DNA of 52,677 nucleotides from Acidobacteriota bacterium (GCA_016213725.1 JACQZS010000325.1:1-52677); one strand, 5' to 3'; positions 33,327-42,067 are shown, counted from the first letter of the stretch. The notes: a model not told the origin generated them from the letters alone. Translations and numbers: made by a program.

Positions 33327-34901
33327 ATGGTTCTTGATGGCCCGATGCCGAATGCTGCAGGACAGCATGCGGTAGTGCAAGCCGGCGGTGGCGCACCCTT
33401 GCTTGTATTGGCGCTCTTTGCAGTGCTGTGGGCGATAACAGGAGATCACAGCCAACTTCGGCCCGATGAAGCTTGGTTTATGCACGTCCTGAATCGTCTG
33501 CTCCAAGGCGACGTGTTGTACCGCGACGTCTATTTCGGGGCCACGCCGCTTTCGGTTCTTGTCTCGTTTCCCTTCGCCGCCGCACTCGGACCGCAGCTTG
33601 TTGTGATTCGATTTCTCGCAGCGACCCTCTTCTTTTGTACCGGCTGTCTCGGTCTGGCGCTGCTCCGGGGGATCGGGATCGCCCAACCGGCCGCCAAGTG
33701 GGCATTCGTGCTGGCCATGTGCGGCTATGGCCATCCTTCAGCGGTCTTGCCGCTGTACAATCCGCTTTGCTACCTCCTCCTGTTGATCGTCCTCGCTGCC
33801 GCACTGCGCGTCGTGCGCTATCCGTCCGCGAGAGCGAGTTTGATTGCGGGCGTCGGTGCCGGGCTGTGTTTTGCGGCGAAACAAAACCTTGGTGGTTATG
33901 TGCTGGTTGCGCTACTTGCGACGCTGGCCTGCCTGCCCGAGCGTGCCAGGAACGGCTCCTGGGCGCTGGCCGGCTTCGCCGCGAGCGCCGCTGCCTCGAT
34001 GCTTCCCTTTGCTCTCCGGGCCGGCGCAGCCGCTCTTTGGGAGAACATGGCCGGAAACAAGGCCGGCTACCTGCAACTCGTGCGCGTGAACTATTGGGAG
34101 GGGCTTCGCGGTTGGTTTGAGTTTGCGGCTGTCGCCGGCTCCAGGAGCCTGGCCGAAGCCAGTAACCTGTACTGGCGAGCGCTGTTCCTGTTGCCGGCTC
34201 TGTCGGCCATCCTCCTGCTATATTCCTGGTTGGCGCGAAAGCACGAGCGTCGCGAGTTGATTGCGATCTCGGCGTTCTTTGTGGCCGCTTGCCTAGGATT
34301 ATTCCCACTGGGAGACGAGGCACACACCCTGCTGGTGACACCCATTGCCTTGATCGTTACCCTGAAGTACTGCCCCCGGCCGAGCAGGCAGTATCTCCGG
34401 AGTTGGGGCACAGTGGCGCTCCTTCTTTGGTTGGGCCTCGGGCCCTTGTACTGGCTTGCCGCCTCCTGGCAGCGCTATGCGAATGGACGCGCCACATTTT
34501 GCCAGATCGCAGGTCTGCGCGGCGCACTGATAGACAGCGGACAGATCGGCGAAATCGAGCGTACCACTGAGATGCTCGTGCGGGCGGCACCCGCCGATGG
34601 GAAGGTTCTGATCATCTCCCCCTATGCCGGCCTGTACTATGCCACCACCGGATTGCGCAACCCAACGCCGTACGACTATCCATTGGCGAACGTGTTCACA
34701 GCTAGAGCGAAAGCCAGGCTCCAGCAGACCATTTCTCTCGGCGGCATCCGCACGGTAGCAGTTGATCGCCGTGCGTTTCAGCAGCCGTTTTTCATCGACC
34801 TCCACCCCGCGTGGCTGGAGGACGCCGCCCTGGCCAGGCTCGAATGCAGAGCAGGGTTCGGCGGATGGCTCCTCTGCGGCAGCCCGGAAAGGGGGACATA
34901 G
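33327..34901 (+). CDS. GT-C type membrane glycosyltransferase (ArnT/PMT-like)
   Basis: The 524-residue polytopic protein has about ten hydrophobic segments and, in the first periplasmic loop, 'RPDEAWFMHVLNRLLQGDVL' followed by 'YRDVYFGATPLSVLVSFP', the D-E and tyrosine-rich pattern of GT39/GT83-type enzymes that use polyprenyl-phosphate sugars. The C-terminal 120 residues form a soluble periplasmic portion. It probably transfers a sugar to a lipid or surface glycan on the outer face of the inner membrane. The ATG at 33327 is first in the frame; the ATG at 33345 (MPNAAGQ) is equally plausible. It is the first gene of a seven-gene operon. Confidence 0.8.
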   Translation: MVLDGPMPNAAGQHAVVQAGGGAPLLVLALFAVLWAITGDHSQLRPDEAWFMHVLNRLLQGDVLYRDVYFGATPLSVLVSFPFAAALGPQLVVIRFLAATLFFCTGCLGLALLRGIGIAQPAAKWAFVLAMCGYGHPSAVLPLYNPLCYLLLLIVLAAALRVVRYPSARASLIAGVGAGLCFAAKQNLGGYVLVALLATLACLPERARNGSWALAGFAASAAASMLPFALRAGAAALWENMAGNKAGYLQLVRVNYWEGLRGWFEFAAVAGSRSLAEASNLYWRALFLLPALSAILLLYSWLARKHERRELIAISAFFVAACLGLFPLGDEAHTLLVTPIALIVTLKYCPRPSRQYLRSWGTVALLLWLGLGPLYWLAASWQRYANGRATFCQIAGLRGALIDSGQIGEIERTTEMLVRAAPADGKVLIISPYAGLYYATTGLRNPTPYDYPLANVFTARAKARLQQTISLGGIRTVAVDRRAFQQPFFIDLHPAWLEDAALARLECRAGFGGWLLCGSPERGT

Positions 34902-34903
34902 CT

Positions 34904-35833
34904 GTGCGGGCACTGGTCACCGGCGGCTACGGCTTTGTGGGCAGCAACCTCACGCGGCGCCTGCTTGCAGAGGGGCACGACGCAGCCATCCTGGCAAGGC
35001 CGGAGAGCAATCCGTGGCGGCTGGCGGACGGCGTGGACGGTCTGCGTGTTTTTCATGGCGACTTGCTGGATGAAAACTCGCTGGCCGAGGCCTTCTCAGC
35101 CTTCCGTCCGGACGTGGTGTTCCACTGCGCCATGTCGCCGGGCCATCCGCGCGATGCGTCGCAGCGCACCGAAATGCTGGCGGCCAGCGCGCTGGGAACG
35201 GCGAACGTCCTCGAGGCGGCTTTACGCTTCGCCGTGGAACGATTTGTCCATCTGGGCAGCTTCCTTGCCTACGGCCGCCAATCGCGCCAACTGGCGGAAA
35301 GCAGCCCCGTGGCGCCCATCACATGGCGTGGTGCGGCCAAGGCGGCTGCCAGCTTATGGGTTCAACAGTTCGCGGCTCAAACGCAGCTCAGTGCGGTCGA
35401 GTTACGTCTCTTCTCGGTCTACGGTCCGTGGGAGGGCGCCCATCGCTTCATCCCGGCGCTCCTGGAAAGCGCCTTGGATGACCGGCCTTTCCCGCTTCTC
35501 CGCGGCCCTCTGCATGATTGGGTCTATGTCGGCGACGTCGTCGAGGCATGCCTGCGGGCTGCGCAGGCGGACCTCCTGCCGGGCGAAGTATTCAATATCG
35601 GCAGCGGCACATTGACGAGCAACGAGGAGGTGGTGGAGATCGCGCGGCGCGTGACCGGCTGCAAGATCGCCGTGAACCCCGGGGATTACCCGGCCAGTCC
35701 GGTGGACGCAGCCTCCTGGCAGGCGGACATTTCGGCCGCTGGTGAGCGGTTGAACTGGACGCCGCAGCATTCGCTCCAGCGCGGTCTGGCCGGGACCTTT
35801 GAATGGATTCGCCGTCAACGGGGGGTCCTGTAG
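34904..35833 (+). CDS. NAD-dependent epimerase/dehydratase-like protein with altered catalytic motif
   Basis: The 309-residue protein starts with GTG at 34904, two bases after the previous stop and preceded by a GGGGGA site; it opens 'RALVTGGYGFVGSNLTRRLL', the NAD-binding motif. 'FHGDLLDENSL' and 'VFHCAMSPGHPRDA' follow as usual. The catalytic Y-x-x-x-K is replaced: the region reads 'ITWRGAAKAAASLW', placing Arg where Tyr is expected, while Lys is kept. 'ELRLFSVYGPWEGAHRFIPA' and 'GPLHDWVYVGDVVEACL' are standard. It would normally modify a nucleotide sugar for the operon's glycosyltransferases, but with this change it may bind without normal catalysis or act on another chemistry. Confidence 0.85.
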   Translation: MRALVTGGYGFVGSNLTRRLLAEGHDAAILARPESNPWRLADGVDGLRVFHGDLLDENSLAEAFSAFRPDVVFHCAMSPGHPRDASQRTEMLAASALGTANVLEAALRFAVERFVHLGSFLAYGRQSRQLAESSPVAPITWRGAAKAAASLWVQQFAAQTQLSAVELRLFSVYGPWEGAHRFIPALLESALDDRPFPLLRGPLHDWVYVGDVVEACLRAAQADLLPGEVFNIGSGTLTSNEEVVEIARRVTGCKIAVNPGDYPASPVDAASWQADISAAGERLNWTPQHSLQRGLAGTFEWIRRQRGVL

Positions 35834-36522
35834 TGGAGATCAGCGCTGTGACCCCGGTGTACAGAAATGCCGACACGCTGCGTGAGCTGCATCAACGTCT
35901 GGAGCGGGCACTGGCCGGACTCACCACGAGCTACGAGATCGTCTTCGTGAATGACGGCTGTCCGGCCGGGTCGGGAGCCGTGCTCAGACAGTTGGAGGCG
36001 GAAGATTCGCACGTGCGGGTGATCGACCTCGAGCGCAACGAGGGCCAGCACCGCGCAGTTCGACATGGACTGCGGGCTGCGCGCGGAAAGACTGTGGTCG
36101 TGCTCGATGCCGACCTGCAGGATCCGCCGGAGGTGATTCCCATTCTGGTCGGCGAATTGTGGAGAGGCCCGGCCCGAGCGGTTTTTGCCGGACGCCGCGG
36201 CGAGTATCAGGCTGCCACGCGGATGGCCACGTCCCGAGTTTTCAAGTATCTGATGCACTGCCTCACCGGTGTTCCGCGCGACGCCGGATCACAGGTGGCC
36301 ATGGCGCGGGAGGTCGTAGACAGGCTTCTTCTCTTTCCCGTGCAGGAGCCGTATACGCTCGCCTTGATCGGTTCGGTGGGGCTCCCCATGATCTCGGTCC
36401 CGATGGCAAGGCCGGCCCGGCCCGCCGGCTGCTCGGCATATACCGAACGGGCCCGCCTGCGCCTGGCTTGGAGCGGGTTGAAGATAGCGATATACCTAAG
36501 GTGGTGGAAGTGGACCCACTGA
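35833..36522 (+). CDS. Family 2 glycosyltransferase (dolichol-phosphate mannosyltransferase-like)
   Basis: The 229-residue protein is a GT2 domain without the C-terminal membrane helices of some relatives. It shows 'SAVTPVYRNADTLRELHQRL', 'YEIVFVNDGCPAGSGAVL' and 'KTVVVLDADLQDPPEVIPIL' with the D-x-D metal site. Such enzymes load a sugar from a nucleotide donor onto polyprenyl phosphate, supplying the GT-C enzymes of this operon. The GTG at 35833 shares its first base with the stop codon of the epimerase gene and follows a GGGGG run; an ATG at 35803 would overlap 31 bases. It ends 13 bases inside the next gene. Confidence 0.88.
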   Translation: MEISAVTPVYRNADTLRELHQRLERALAGLTTSYEIVFVNDGCPAGSGAVLRQLEAEDSHVRVIDLERNEGQHRAVRHGLRAARGKTVVVLDADLQDPPEVIPILVGELWRGPARAVFAGRRGEYQAATRMATSRVFKYLMHCLTGVPRDAGSQVAMAREVVDRLLLFPVQEPYTLALIGSVGLPMISVPMARPARPAGCSAYTERARLRLAWSGLKIAIYLRWWKWTH

Positions 36523-37247
36523 CGCAGGAGCGCCATAACGAGACGCAGCGGGCTTACTACCGGAAGGCCCAACGGGCTACCATTGCGCCGGTCGCGACTC
36601 CGTATGTTTTGCGCCACTTGAACGAGGTTTGCTCGAGGGGCGGGCTGATGCCGGGTGAACGCGTCCTCGATGTGGGATGCGGAGTCGGCCGGCATGCCTT
36701 GTTGCTAGCCGAGCGAGAGCTTCAGGTGGAAGGGCTGGATTTGTCTCCTGACCTGTTGGCTTGCTTGAAGGACCATGACGCGGGTCGCTACAAAATCGAA
36801 ACCCACTGCGCCGACATTGCAGCTCCGCCTCCTCAACTCAAAGGGGCTTTTGATGCAGTGACTGGGTTTTTCATGCTCCACCACCTGTCCGACCTTGAGG
36901 CGGCCTTCCGGGGTGTCGAAGGAGTGCTGAAACCGGGTGGACGCGCCGTCTTCATTGAGCCGAATCCTTATAACGCCCTCTACTACATCCAGATCGCCGC
37001 TACGCCTGGAATGAAGTGGGCCGCCGAGCGTGGCATTCTGTCCATGCGTCCGGGCATAGTCTTCGCCGCAATGAGGCAGGCCGGGCTGCGGCCGCATCCG
37101 GTGCGGCGCTTCGGTTTCTTTCCGCCGTTCTTACGAAACACCCGTTGCGGCGGCCCCTGTGAGGCGTGGCTCGAACAAATCGCCTGTCTACGCCCGTTCT
37201 CCGCATTTCAGGTCTTCCGGGCCGATAGGCCCGAGGTGAACAGGTGA
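36510..37247 (+). CDS. Class I SAM-dependent methyltransferase
   Basis: The 245-residue protein has 'GERVLDVGCGVGRHALLLAE' (motif I), 'VEGLDLSPDLLACL', 'DAVTGFFMLHHLSDLEAAFR' and 'GVLKPGGRAVFIEPNPYN', the Methyltransf_11/25 pattern. GTG at 36510 was chosen because AAGGTGG lies five bases upstream; GTG at 36501 and 36504 are alternatives. It overlaps the GT2 gene by 13 bases and the next methyltransferase gene by four. In a surface glycan operon it may methylate a sugar residue or lipid carrier. The substrate is not visible. Confidence 0.85.
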   Translation: MDPLTQERHNETQRAYYRKAQRATIAPVATPYVLRHLNEVCSRGGLMPGERVLDVGCGVGRHALLLAERELQVEGLDLSPDLLACLKDHDAGRYKIETHCADIAAPPPQLKGAFDAVTGFFMLHHLSDLEAAFRGVEGVLKPGGRAVFIEPNPYNALYYIQIAATPGMKWAAERGILSMRPGIVFAAMRQAGLRPHPVRRFGFFPPFLRNTRCGGPCEAWLEQIACLRPFSAFQVFRADRPEVNR

Positions 37248-37987
37248 GTGGGGCCGATTTCACAGCCGGGCGTTTGGCTCGCCTCATGGAAATTGAGCGC
37301 GTGCATTTCTGGTTTGCAGGCAGGCGCGAACTGGTGCAGAACCTGCTAGGACGCTATGCGCCGGCGCCCGGGAAAGTCCTCGATCTCGGTGCTGGAGGCG
37401 GGGAGTTGAGCCGCAGATTGTCAGGGTGCGGATACGACATCACCGCCGCGGATTTCCTGCCTGGGGCGCTCGTTCAGCTACAACGGGAAAACCGCGGCAT
37501 ACGGGCCCTGCAGTGCCGGGCGGAGCAGATTCCGGCCCGGGACTCATCCTTCGACATCACACTCGCCCTCGATCTCCTGGAACATGTCGACGATGCCGCA
37601 GCCGCTCGCGAGATCTGCCGAGTGCTTCGGCCGGGCGGGCTGGCCATCGTCACCGTACCCGCCTTCCGCTTTCTGTGGAGCTATCGCGACGAGGCCGCAG
37701 GACACCGGCGCCGGTACTCGAAGGCCGAGTTCAAGCGGCTTTTGACGACGGCAGGACTGCACGTTCAGGCTCTCGGGTACTACCAATTTTTCCTATTTCC
37801 GCTGGTCGCCCTTAGCCGGCTAACGGCCAGGCGAAGCCCAGCCAGGAGGGATCTGGAAGACATGCCGCCTCGTGTGGTAAACGCGGCGCTCAGCCGCATT
37901 AGCAGATGGGAAGCCGGGATGGGCCGCTGGCACCGTTGGCCGTGGGGTTCTTCCTTGGTTGGCGTAGCCCGCAAATTACAGGACTAA
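37244..37987 (+). CDS. Class I SAM-dependent methyltransferase with hydrophobic C-terminus
   Basis: The 247-residue protein has 'GKVLDLGAGGGELSRRLSG' (motif I), 'DITLALDLLEHVDDAAAARE' and 'RVLRPGGLAIVTVPAFRFLW', followed by 'DEAAGHRRRYSKAEFKRLL', typical of methyltransferases found in glycan clusters. The 'YYQFFLFPLVALSRL' stretch near residue 190 could anchor it to the membrane. GTG at 37244 overlaps the previous gene by four bases, with GAGGTGA just upstream. It is distinct in sequence from the preceding methyltransferase, so the two likely act on different positions or acceptors. Confidence 0.87.
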   Translation: MSGADFTAGRLARLMEIERVHFWFAGRRELVQNLLGRYAPAPGKVLDLGAGGGELSRRLSGCGYDITAADFLPGALVQLQRENRGIRALQCRAEQIPARDSSFDITLALDLLEHVDDAAAAREICRVLRPGGLAIVTVPAFRFLWSYRDEAAGHRRRYSKAEFKRLLTTAGLHVQALGYYQFFLFPLVALSRLTARRSPARRDLEDMPPRVVNAALSRISRWEAGMGRWHRWPWGSSLVGVARKLQD

Positions 37988-37992
37988 TTACC

Positions 37993-38775
37993 TTGCGTTT
38001 CGACCTTTTGCTATTTACTAAAAACCAGAATTGCGCCGCCGAAGCGCTCGTTGCCGGAGTGCACGCAATCATCGTCGATTGGGAAAACCGGGGCAAACCA
38101 GAACGGCAGCGCGGGGCCGACACTCAGATCAATTTCGACACCCTCGACGACCTCCGACGGCTGAGGAGGGCCGGTATCCGGCCGCTCACCGTGCGGATTA
38201 ACGGCTTCGGTTCGCACACGTCCACGGAAGTGGAGGAGGCGATTTCTTCGGGTGCGGACGAGATCCTCCTGCCCATGGTACGAAAGCCGCAGGAAGTGGC
38301 AAAGTGCCTGCACATGGTGAACGAGCGCTGTAAGGTGGGGATTCTCATCGAAACTCCAGAGGCGGTTGCGGCTGCCGCCGAACTGGGGAGGTTTCCACTT
38401 TCGCGCGTCTACGTCGGCCTGAACGATCTGGCCATCTGCCGGAAATCGTCAAGCATTTTTGAGGCACTGGTGGATGGGACCGTGGATGGGATCAGGCCGC
38501 ACATCACGACGGACTTTGGAGTTGGCGGCCTTACGTTGCCCGAGCGAGGCCACCCCATTCCCTGCCGTCTGCTCGCAGGCGAGTTGGTGCGCCTCCAGTG
38601 CTCGTTTTCATTTCTGCGCCGTTCCTTCCTGAGCGATATGCGGGGCCGCCGGATGAGCGATGAGGTTCCCCGAATCTTACAGGCCGTTGAAGCGCTTCAG
38701 TCTCGAGATGCCACGGAGGTGTCTCGAGACCGGGCCGCATTTGCGGCCGCGGTGCGCGAGGGGAATAGCGTGTGA
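37993..38775 (+). CDS. HpcH/HpaI aldolase/citrate lyase-like protein
   Basis: The 260-residue protein has the TIM-barrel pattern of the HpcH/HpaI and citrate lyase beta families: 'GVHAIIVDWENRGKPERQ', 'PLTVRINGFGSHTSTEVEEA', 'GADEILLPMVRKPQEVAK', 'KVGILIETPEAVAAAAELG' and 'SRVYVGLNDLAICR'. The metal Glu of 'IETPEA' and the Arg of 'VRING' are present. Members split or form C-C bonds with pyruvate or acyl-CoA partners. The only workable start is TTG at 37993, with AGGA nine bases upstream. It overlaps the next gene by one base and lies inside a glycan operon, where it could make a keto-acid sugar substituent; that is inference. Confidence 0.82.
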   Translation: MRFDLLLFTKNQNCAAEALVAGVHAIIVDWENRGKPERQRGADTQINFDTLDDLRRLRRAGIRPLTVRINGFGSHTSTEVEEAISSGADEILLPMVRKPQEVAKCLHMVNERCKVGILIETPEAVAAAAELGRFPLSRVYVGLNDLAICRKSSSIFEALVDGTVDGIRPHITTDFGVGGLTLPERGHPIPCRLLAGELVRLQCSFSFLRRSFLSDMRGRRMSDEVPRILQAVEALQSRDATEVSRDRAAFAAAVREGNSV

Positions 38776-40097
38776 TGATACTCCGGCGCTCGCAGCTGGC
38801 CGCTGCTCTCTTTTTCCTGGCAGCTGCGGTCCGCCTCACCCTGATATTCGGCATGGGCAAGGCGGAGGTGGGCAGGCCGGAGCCGGTCAAGATCGCGATC
38901 ACCCTGGCTCGAACCGGGTCGTTTGCGGATCCCTATGCCCTCCCGACGGGAAAGACGGCGCACTCCCCGCCAATCTATCCGGCGATTATCGCCCTGCCCT
39001 ACGCTATTTGGGGCGACAGCCTCGACGCTGACCGGGCGCGCTTTGTGCTTTCAGCACTGGCCGGATCTGCGGAGTATGCGTTGCTGCCTTTTGTCTCCGC
39101 CGCGCTCGGCATGGGTCTCCTGCCTGGAGTCGTGGCCGGCGCTGCCGGCGCGCTCATCCCGCTCCACCACTGGCAGGAATGCCAGGGCGAGTTCGAAGTT
39201 GCCTGGGTCGCGATATTTCTTGAGGTGTCGGTGATTCTGTTCTGCCGATGGCTGGCCAGGCGCAAGCTGACTTCGGGCTCAGCGGTGCGAAGTGGCGCCT
39301 GGTGGGGGGCCGGCCTGCTGCTCGCCCCGAACCTGGCGCCCGTGCTAGCCGGATTCGCCGTGGTCGCGGGAGGGCGGCTGAGACCGGGGAAGGGCCACGC
39401 AATTCGATGGATCGCGCTCTTCACTGCCGCTGCCACCCTGGTCCTGCTGCCGTGGAGCCTCCGGAACTATGCCTTGTTCGGCAATGCGTTCTTCGTCAGG
39501 AATAACCTCGGGCTGGAGCTGTATGTTTCCAATCACGACGATGCTGTGCCGGAGATGAACCTCAATACCGCGACTCCGTTCTTCCAATCCCGCCATCCGC
39601 ACGCCAGCCAGGAGGCGGCCCGAGTCGTCCAGCGCGTGGGAGAGACCGCCTTTGAGCGGCAGCGCCTTCGACTGGCGCTGGATTGGATCCGGAACAATCC
39701 AGTCCGATTCACGCAACTCACCCTGTTGCGCTTCCGTAACTTCTGGTTTCCAGGTGCGCTGCCTCGCCCGAACATGGCCGCTCTCTGGTTGCTCACGCTT
39801 GCTGCCGCGGGAGGGTTTGTCGGCCTGTGTAGACAAAATGGCTTCGCAGCCGCAGTCCTTGCCGCGATCCTCGGACCTTTCCCCGTGATCTACTACTGTG
39901 TCCAGAACGATCTGCGCTACCAGCACCCGATCTACTGGGCGCTACTCCTGCTCGCCAGCTCGCTGGCGCTCCGGTTAACCGGCATGGATGTTCAGGATGC
40001 CCAGAAGTTGGGGAGCCAGCTGGACTCCGATCCGCAGGGTGACAGCCAGCATGGGCAAGGCGTAGGCCACGCGTCGCGCATTGAGCGCGTGGAGTGA
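38775..40097 (+). CDS. GT-C type membrane glycosyltransferase (ArnT/PMT-like), C-terminus read into opposing gene
   Basis: The 440-residue polytopic protein has the N-terminal loop 'KIAITLARTGSFADPYALPT' with 'SPPIYPAIIALPYAIWGD', as in GT39/GT83 enzymes that take sugar from polyprenyl phosphate, and about nine hydrophobic segments ending 'PIYWALLLLASSLALRL'. The start codon overlaps the aldolase stop (TGATG); GTG at 38772 is an alternative. After the last helix about 35 hydrophilic residues (QDAQKLGSQLDSDPQGDS...) overlap the end of the opposite-strand gene by 123 bases, so this tail is probably not part of the original protein. It is the last gene of the operon. Confidence 0.8.
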   Translation: MILRRSQLAAALFFLAAAVRLTLIFGMGKAEVGRPEPVKIAITLARTGSFADPYALPTGKTAHSPPIYPAIIALPYAIWGDSLDADRARFVLSALAGSAEYALLPFVSAALGMGLLPGVVAGAAGALIPLHHWQECQGEFEVAWVAIFLEVSVILFCRWLARRKLTSGSAVRSGAWWGAGLLLAPNLAPVLAGFAVVAGGRLRPGKGHAIRWIALFTAAATLVLLPWSLRNYALFGNAFFVRNNLGLELYVSNHDDAVPEMNLNTATPFFQSRHPHASQEAARVVQRVGETAFERQRLRLALDWIRNNPVRFTQLTLLRFRNFWFPGALPRPNMAALWLLTLAAAGGFVGLCRQNGFAAAVLAAILGPFPVIYYCVQNDLRYQHPIYWALLLLASSLALRLTGMDVQDAQKLGSQLDSDPQGDSQHGQGVGHASRIERVE

Positions 40098-41129
40098 TAG
40101 GGTCAGGAGGAGCGGGCTGAGCACGCGGCTATAGCCGAAGGGATCGTTCCACACGTCGGCCCTCGATACGCCCATGGCAAGCAGCGCAAAGAGGAGCGCC
40201 GCCAACGCCAGCGCGCCGCTCCGGTCTCGCACCCAAAGGGTCAGCGCCAGAACAATGGCGGCAGCCACCGCAAGGAGAGCAACAATGTCCAGCGCGACGA
40301 CAATGCCTCTCAGCGGAAGAGTCGCGGGATAAACCGGAGTGGACAGGAGCCTCCGCACAAGTCCCTCTGCCGGCCATCCTCCAAACCACTGGCTCTGCCC
40401 GGGCATGGTCATGCCGGCTGTGTACGCCACCCAGAGCAGGAAAGGAACACCCGACGCCGCCGCCAAAGCGGCTTCGCGGAACTTCCGCTGCAAGCCCAGC
40501 TGGACCACTGTCGCCCCGCTCAGCAGCAGCCCGGTCTCACGCGCCAGCGGAATGACGCTGAGCAAGGTGTAGTAAGGGCGGCAGGCAAACACCGACTGCA
40601 GCGCCCAACCGCAGCACAGAGCAGCTAACGACACGTCCACAGTCATGCGATCCAGCGAGATAGGCGCACAGGGCACAAGCAGGAAGCCCAGCCCCCAGAA
40701 CGCACTGCAGTGGCAGTTCACCGCGAAGCAAGCAGCCCAATACCCTCCCAGGCAAACGAAGCCAAGGATCACGGCATAGTAAGCCGCGTCGATGAGTTCG
40801 GATCTGCCTAAGCCGACGGCATATGCCAGCGTAGGAACAAGCATACGGCGCGCTCGAAGGCGTGGCGCATCGACGAACGACCCGAAGCCGCGGCGCAGCA
40901 GGAAATCGTGCGCGAGGTAGCGGTAATACTGGCCATCGTAGCCTTCGCCATCATGAACCCAGGTGCCGGCGAACTCCGCGTCCGGAGGAATCGGCGCATT
41001 TGCGCCGGTGCAGAACAACGCGCTCCAGTTTCCGCCGTAGTTGCGGTGAACGGTGGCGAATTGCCAGGAGAAAGCCATCAACCCGCAGAGGAGCGCAATG
41101 ACGGCGGGACTGGCCAGCTTCCGGATCAT
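39975..41129 (-). CDS. Polytopic membrane protein, possible cell-surface glycopolymer protein
   Basis: The 384-residue protein has about nine hydrophobic segments and the loop 'GEGYDGQYYRYLAHDFLLRR', a G-Y-D-G-Q-x-Y motif seen in a group of bacterial membrane proteins linked with cell-surface glycopolymers and distantly related to GT-C enzymes. The ATG at 41129 (MIRKLASPAVIALLCG) gives a clean first membrane segment; an ATG at 41165 adds 12 polar residues. It converges on the glycan operon and overlaps its last gene by 123 bases. It may flip or polymerise a product of that operon, which is inference. Confidence 0.75.
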   Translation of the reverse strand: MIRKLASPAVIALLCGLMAFSWQFATVHRNYGGNWSALFCTGANAPIPPDAEFAGTWVHDGEGYDGQYYRYLAHDFLLRRGFGSFVDAPRLRARRMLVPTLAYAVGLGRSELIDAAYYAVILGFVCLGGYWAACFAVNCHCSAFWGLGFLLVPCAPISLDRMTVDVSLAALCCGWALQSVFACRPYYTLLSVIPLARETGLLLSGATVVQLGLQRKFREAALAAASGVPFLLWVAYTAGMTMPGQSQWFGGWPAEGLVRRLLSTPVYPATLPLRGIVVALDIVALLAVAAAIVLALTLWVRDRSGALALAALLFALLAMGVSRADVWNDPFGYSRVLSPLLLTLSLHALNARRVAYALPMLAVTLRIGVQLAPQLLGILNIHAG

Positions 41130-41581
41130 CGGGGGAACGCCTATCCTAGCAGAGGTTGATGCCAAGTAGCAGCATTGGCTGTGGTCCTCAGATCTCGGAG
41201 TGCCCGAATGTTGGATTGCCCTCTTTCCTTTGGTCAGCTTGATGTCACATCTCGTTCCAAGGCCGCATGAATTCGCAACTGGGGCTGGAAATCACGCCGC
41301 CCGGTGCGCCGTCAACGGTGTGGGTGGCGCGGCAGACGCTTCGAGCCTGGATGCCGAGCACCTCTCCGGCGTGTGAATTCCCATGCGGATCCTGATTTCC
41401 AACTTCAGCCCGCGCGGCCAAGCCGCGTCGCGGTGGCAATTTGTTCAGCATGCCGTCCGGGCGTTGACGGCGCTGGGGGCTTTGTTCCACCCAGGTACAT
41501 CACGGGCAGCGACCATCTCTTCCACCGAGGGTTCACCTTCCGAGATGGAAGTGTCTGGGGGCGGGGCGGACGAAGTGCACT
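41130..41581. other. Gene-poor stretch upstream of the GH127 relic
   Basis: No intact gene. One short frame around 41490-41560 reads 'YITGSDHLFHRGFTF', which faintly resembles the 'YVTGGIGS...F' region of GH127 and could be an earlier fragment of the relic that follows. The similarity is too short to rely on. The part nearest 41130-41250 should hold the promoter of the minus-strand membrane protein gene, but I see no clear hexamers. Confidence 0.3.
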
Positions 41582-42067
41582 AGGCTACAGGCCTCAAGGT
41601 ACGAACTGTCAGTGGGAGGGGCCATCGAGATCACCCCGGGAAAAGCGCGCGCCTGTGGGGCCTTTCATTTGCGGATCCCCGGGTGGGCGGTGAGCGGCCC
41701 GGTCCGCGTCGACGGTAAGATCTGGAACGGGACCGAAGGGCAGTGCTAAGACGGTTCCCGGCCGTGGAGCCGTCGTGCCGCCATCACCATCGAACTTCTT
41801 CCTGCACGGCCACCACAAAATGGACGCCACGCACAACCAGATCGCGGTCATGCGCGGTGCGCTGGTGGACTGCCTGGAGTCACCCGACCTGCCCCGTACG
41901 TTGACATCTCCGAGACCATCCTCTCCCGCAGCATCAGACTCGTACCGAGAACCGAACCCGGACTTCTTGGCGGAGTGGTCGCGCTAGACGGCACCGCGCT
42001 GCGCTTGCCGGTTTTCAACTGGCAGATCTGTCCTCGCGCTTCGCTACAGCTAAGCATCAAGGCCTGA
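41582..42067 (+). pseudogene. Decayed C-terminal part of a GH127/DUF1680 glycosidase
   Basis: Three pieces in changing frames line up, in order, with the C-terminal half of GH127 proteins. Piece A (41582-41746) ends 'GAFHLRIPGWAVSGPVRVDG', like the family's F-x-L-R-I-P-G-W-A strand, and stops at TAA 41747. After it the same frame continues 'RAAITIELLPARPP'. Piece B (about 41805-41890, shifted) reads 'NQIAVMRGALVDCLESPDLP', matching the family's N-Q-V-A-V-x-R-G-P-L-V-Y-C-L-E-S. Piece C (41897-42067, original frame) reads 'VDISETILSRSIRLVPRTEP' then 'GLLGGVVALDG'. One stop and two frameshifts make it non-functional. The catalytic half is missing. It is not a copy of the intact gene at 8 kb, whose sequence differs. 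Confidence 0.75.
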
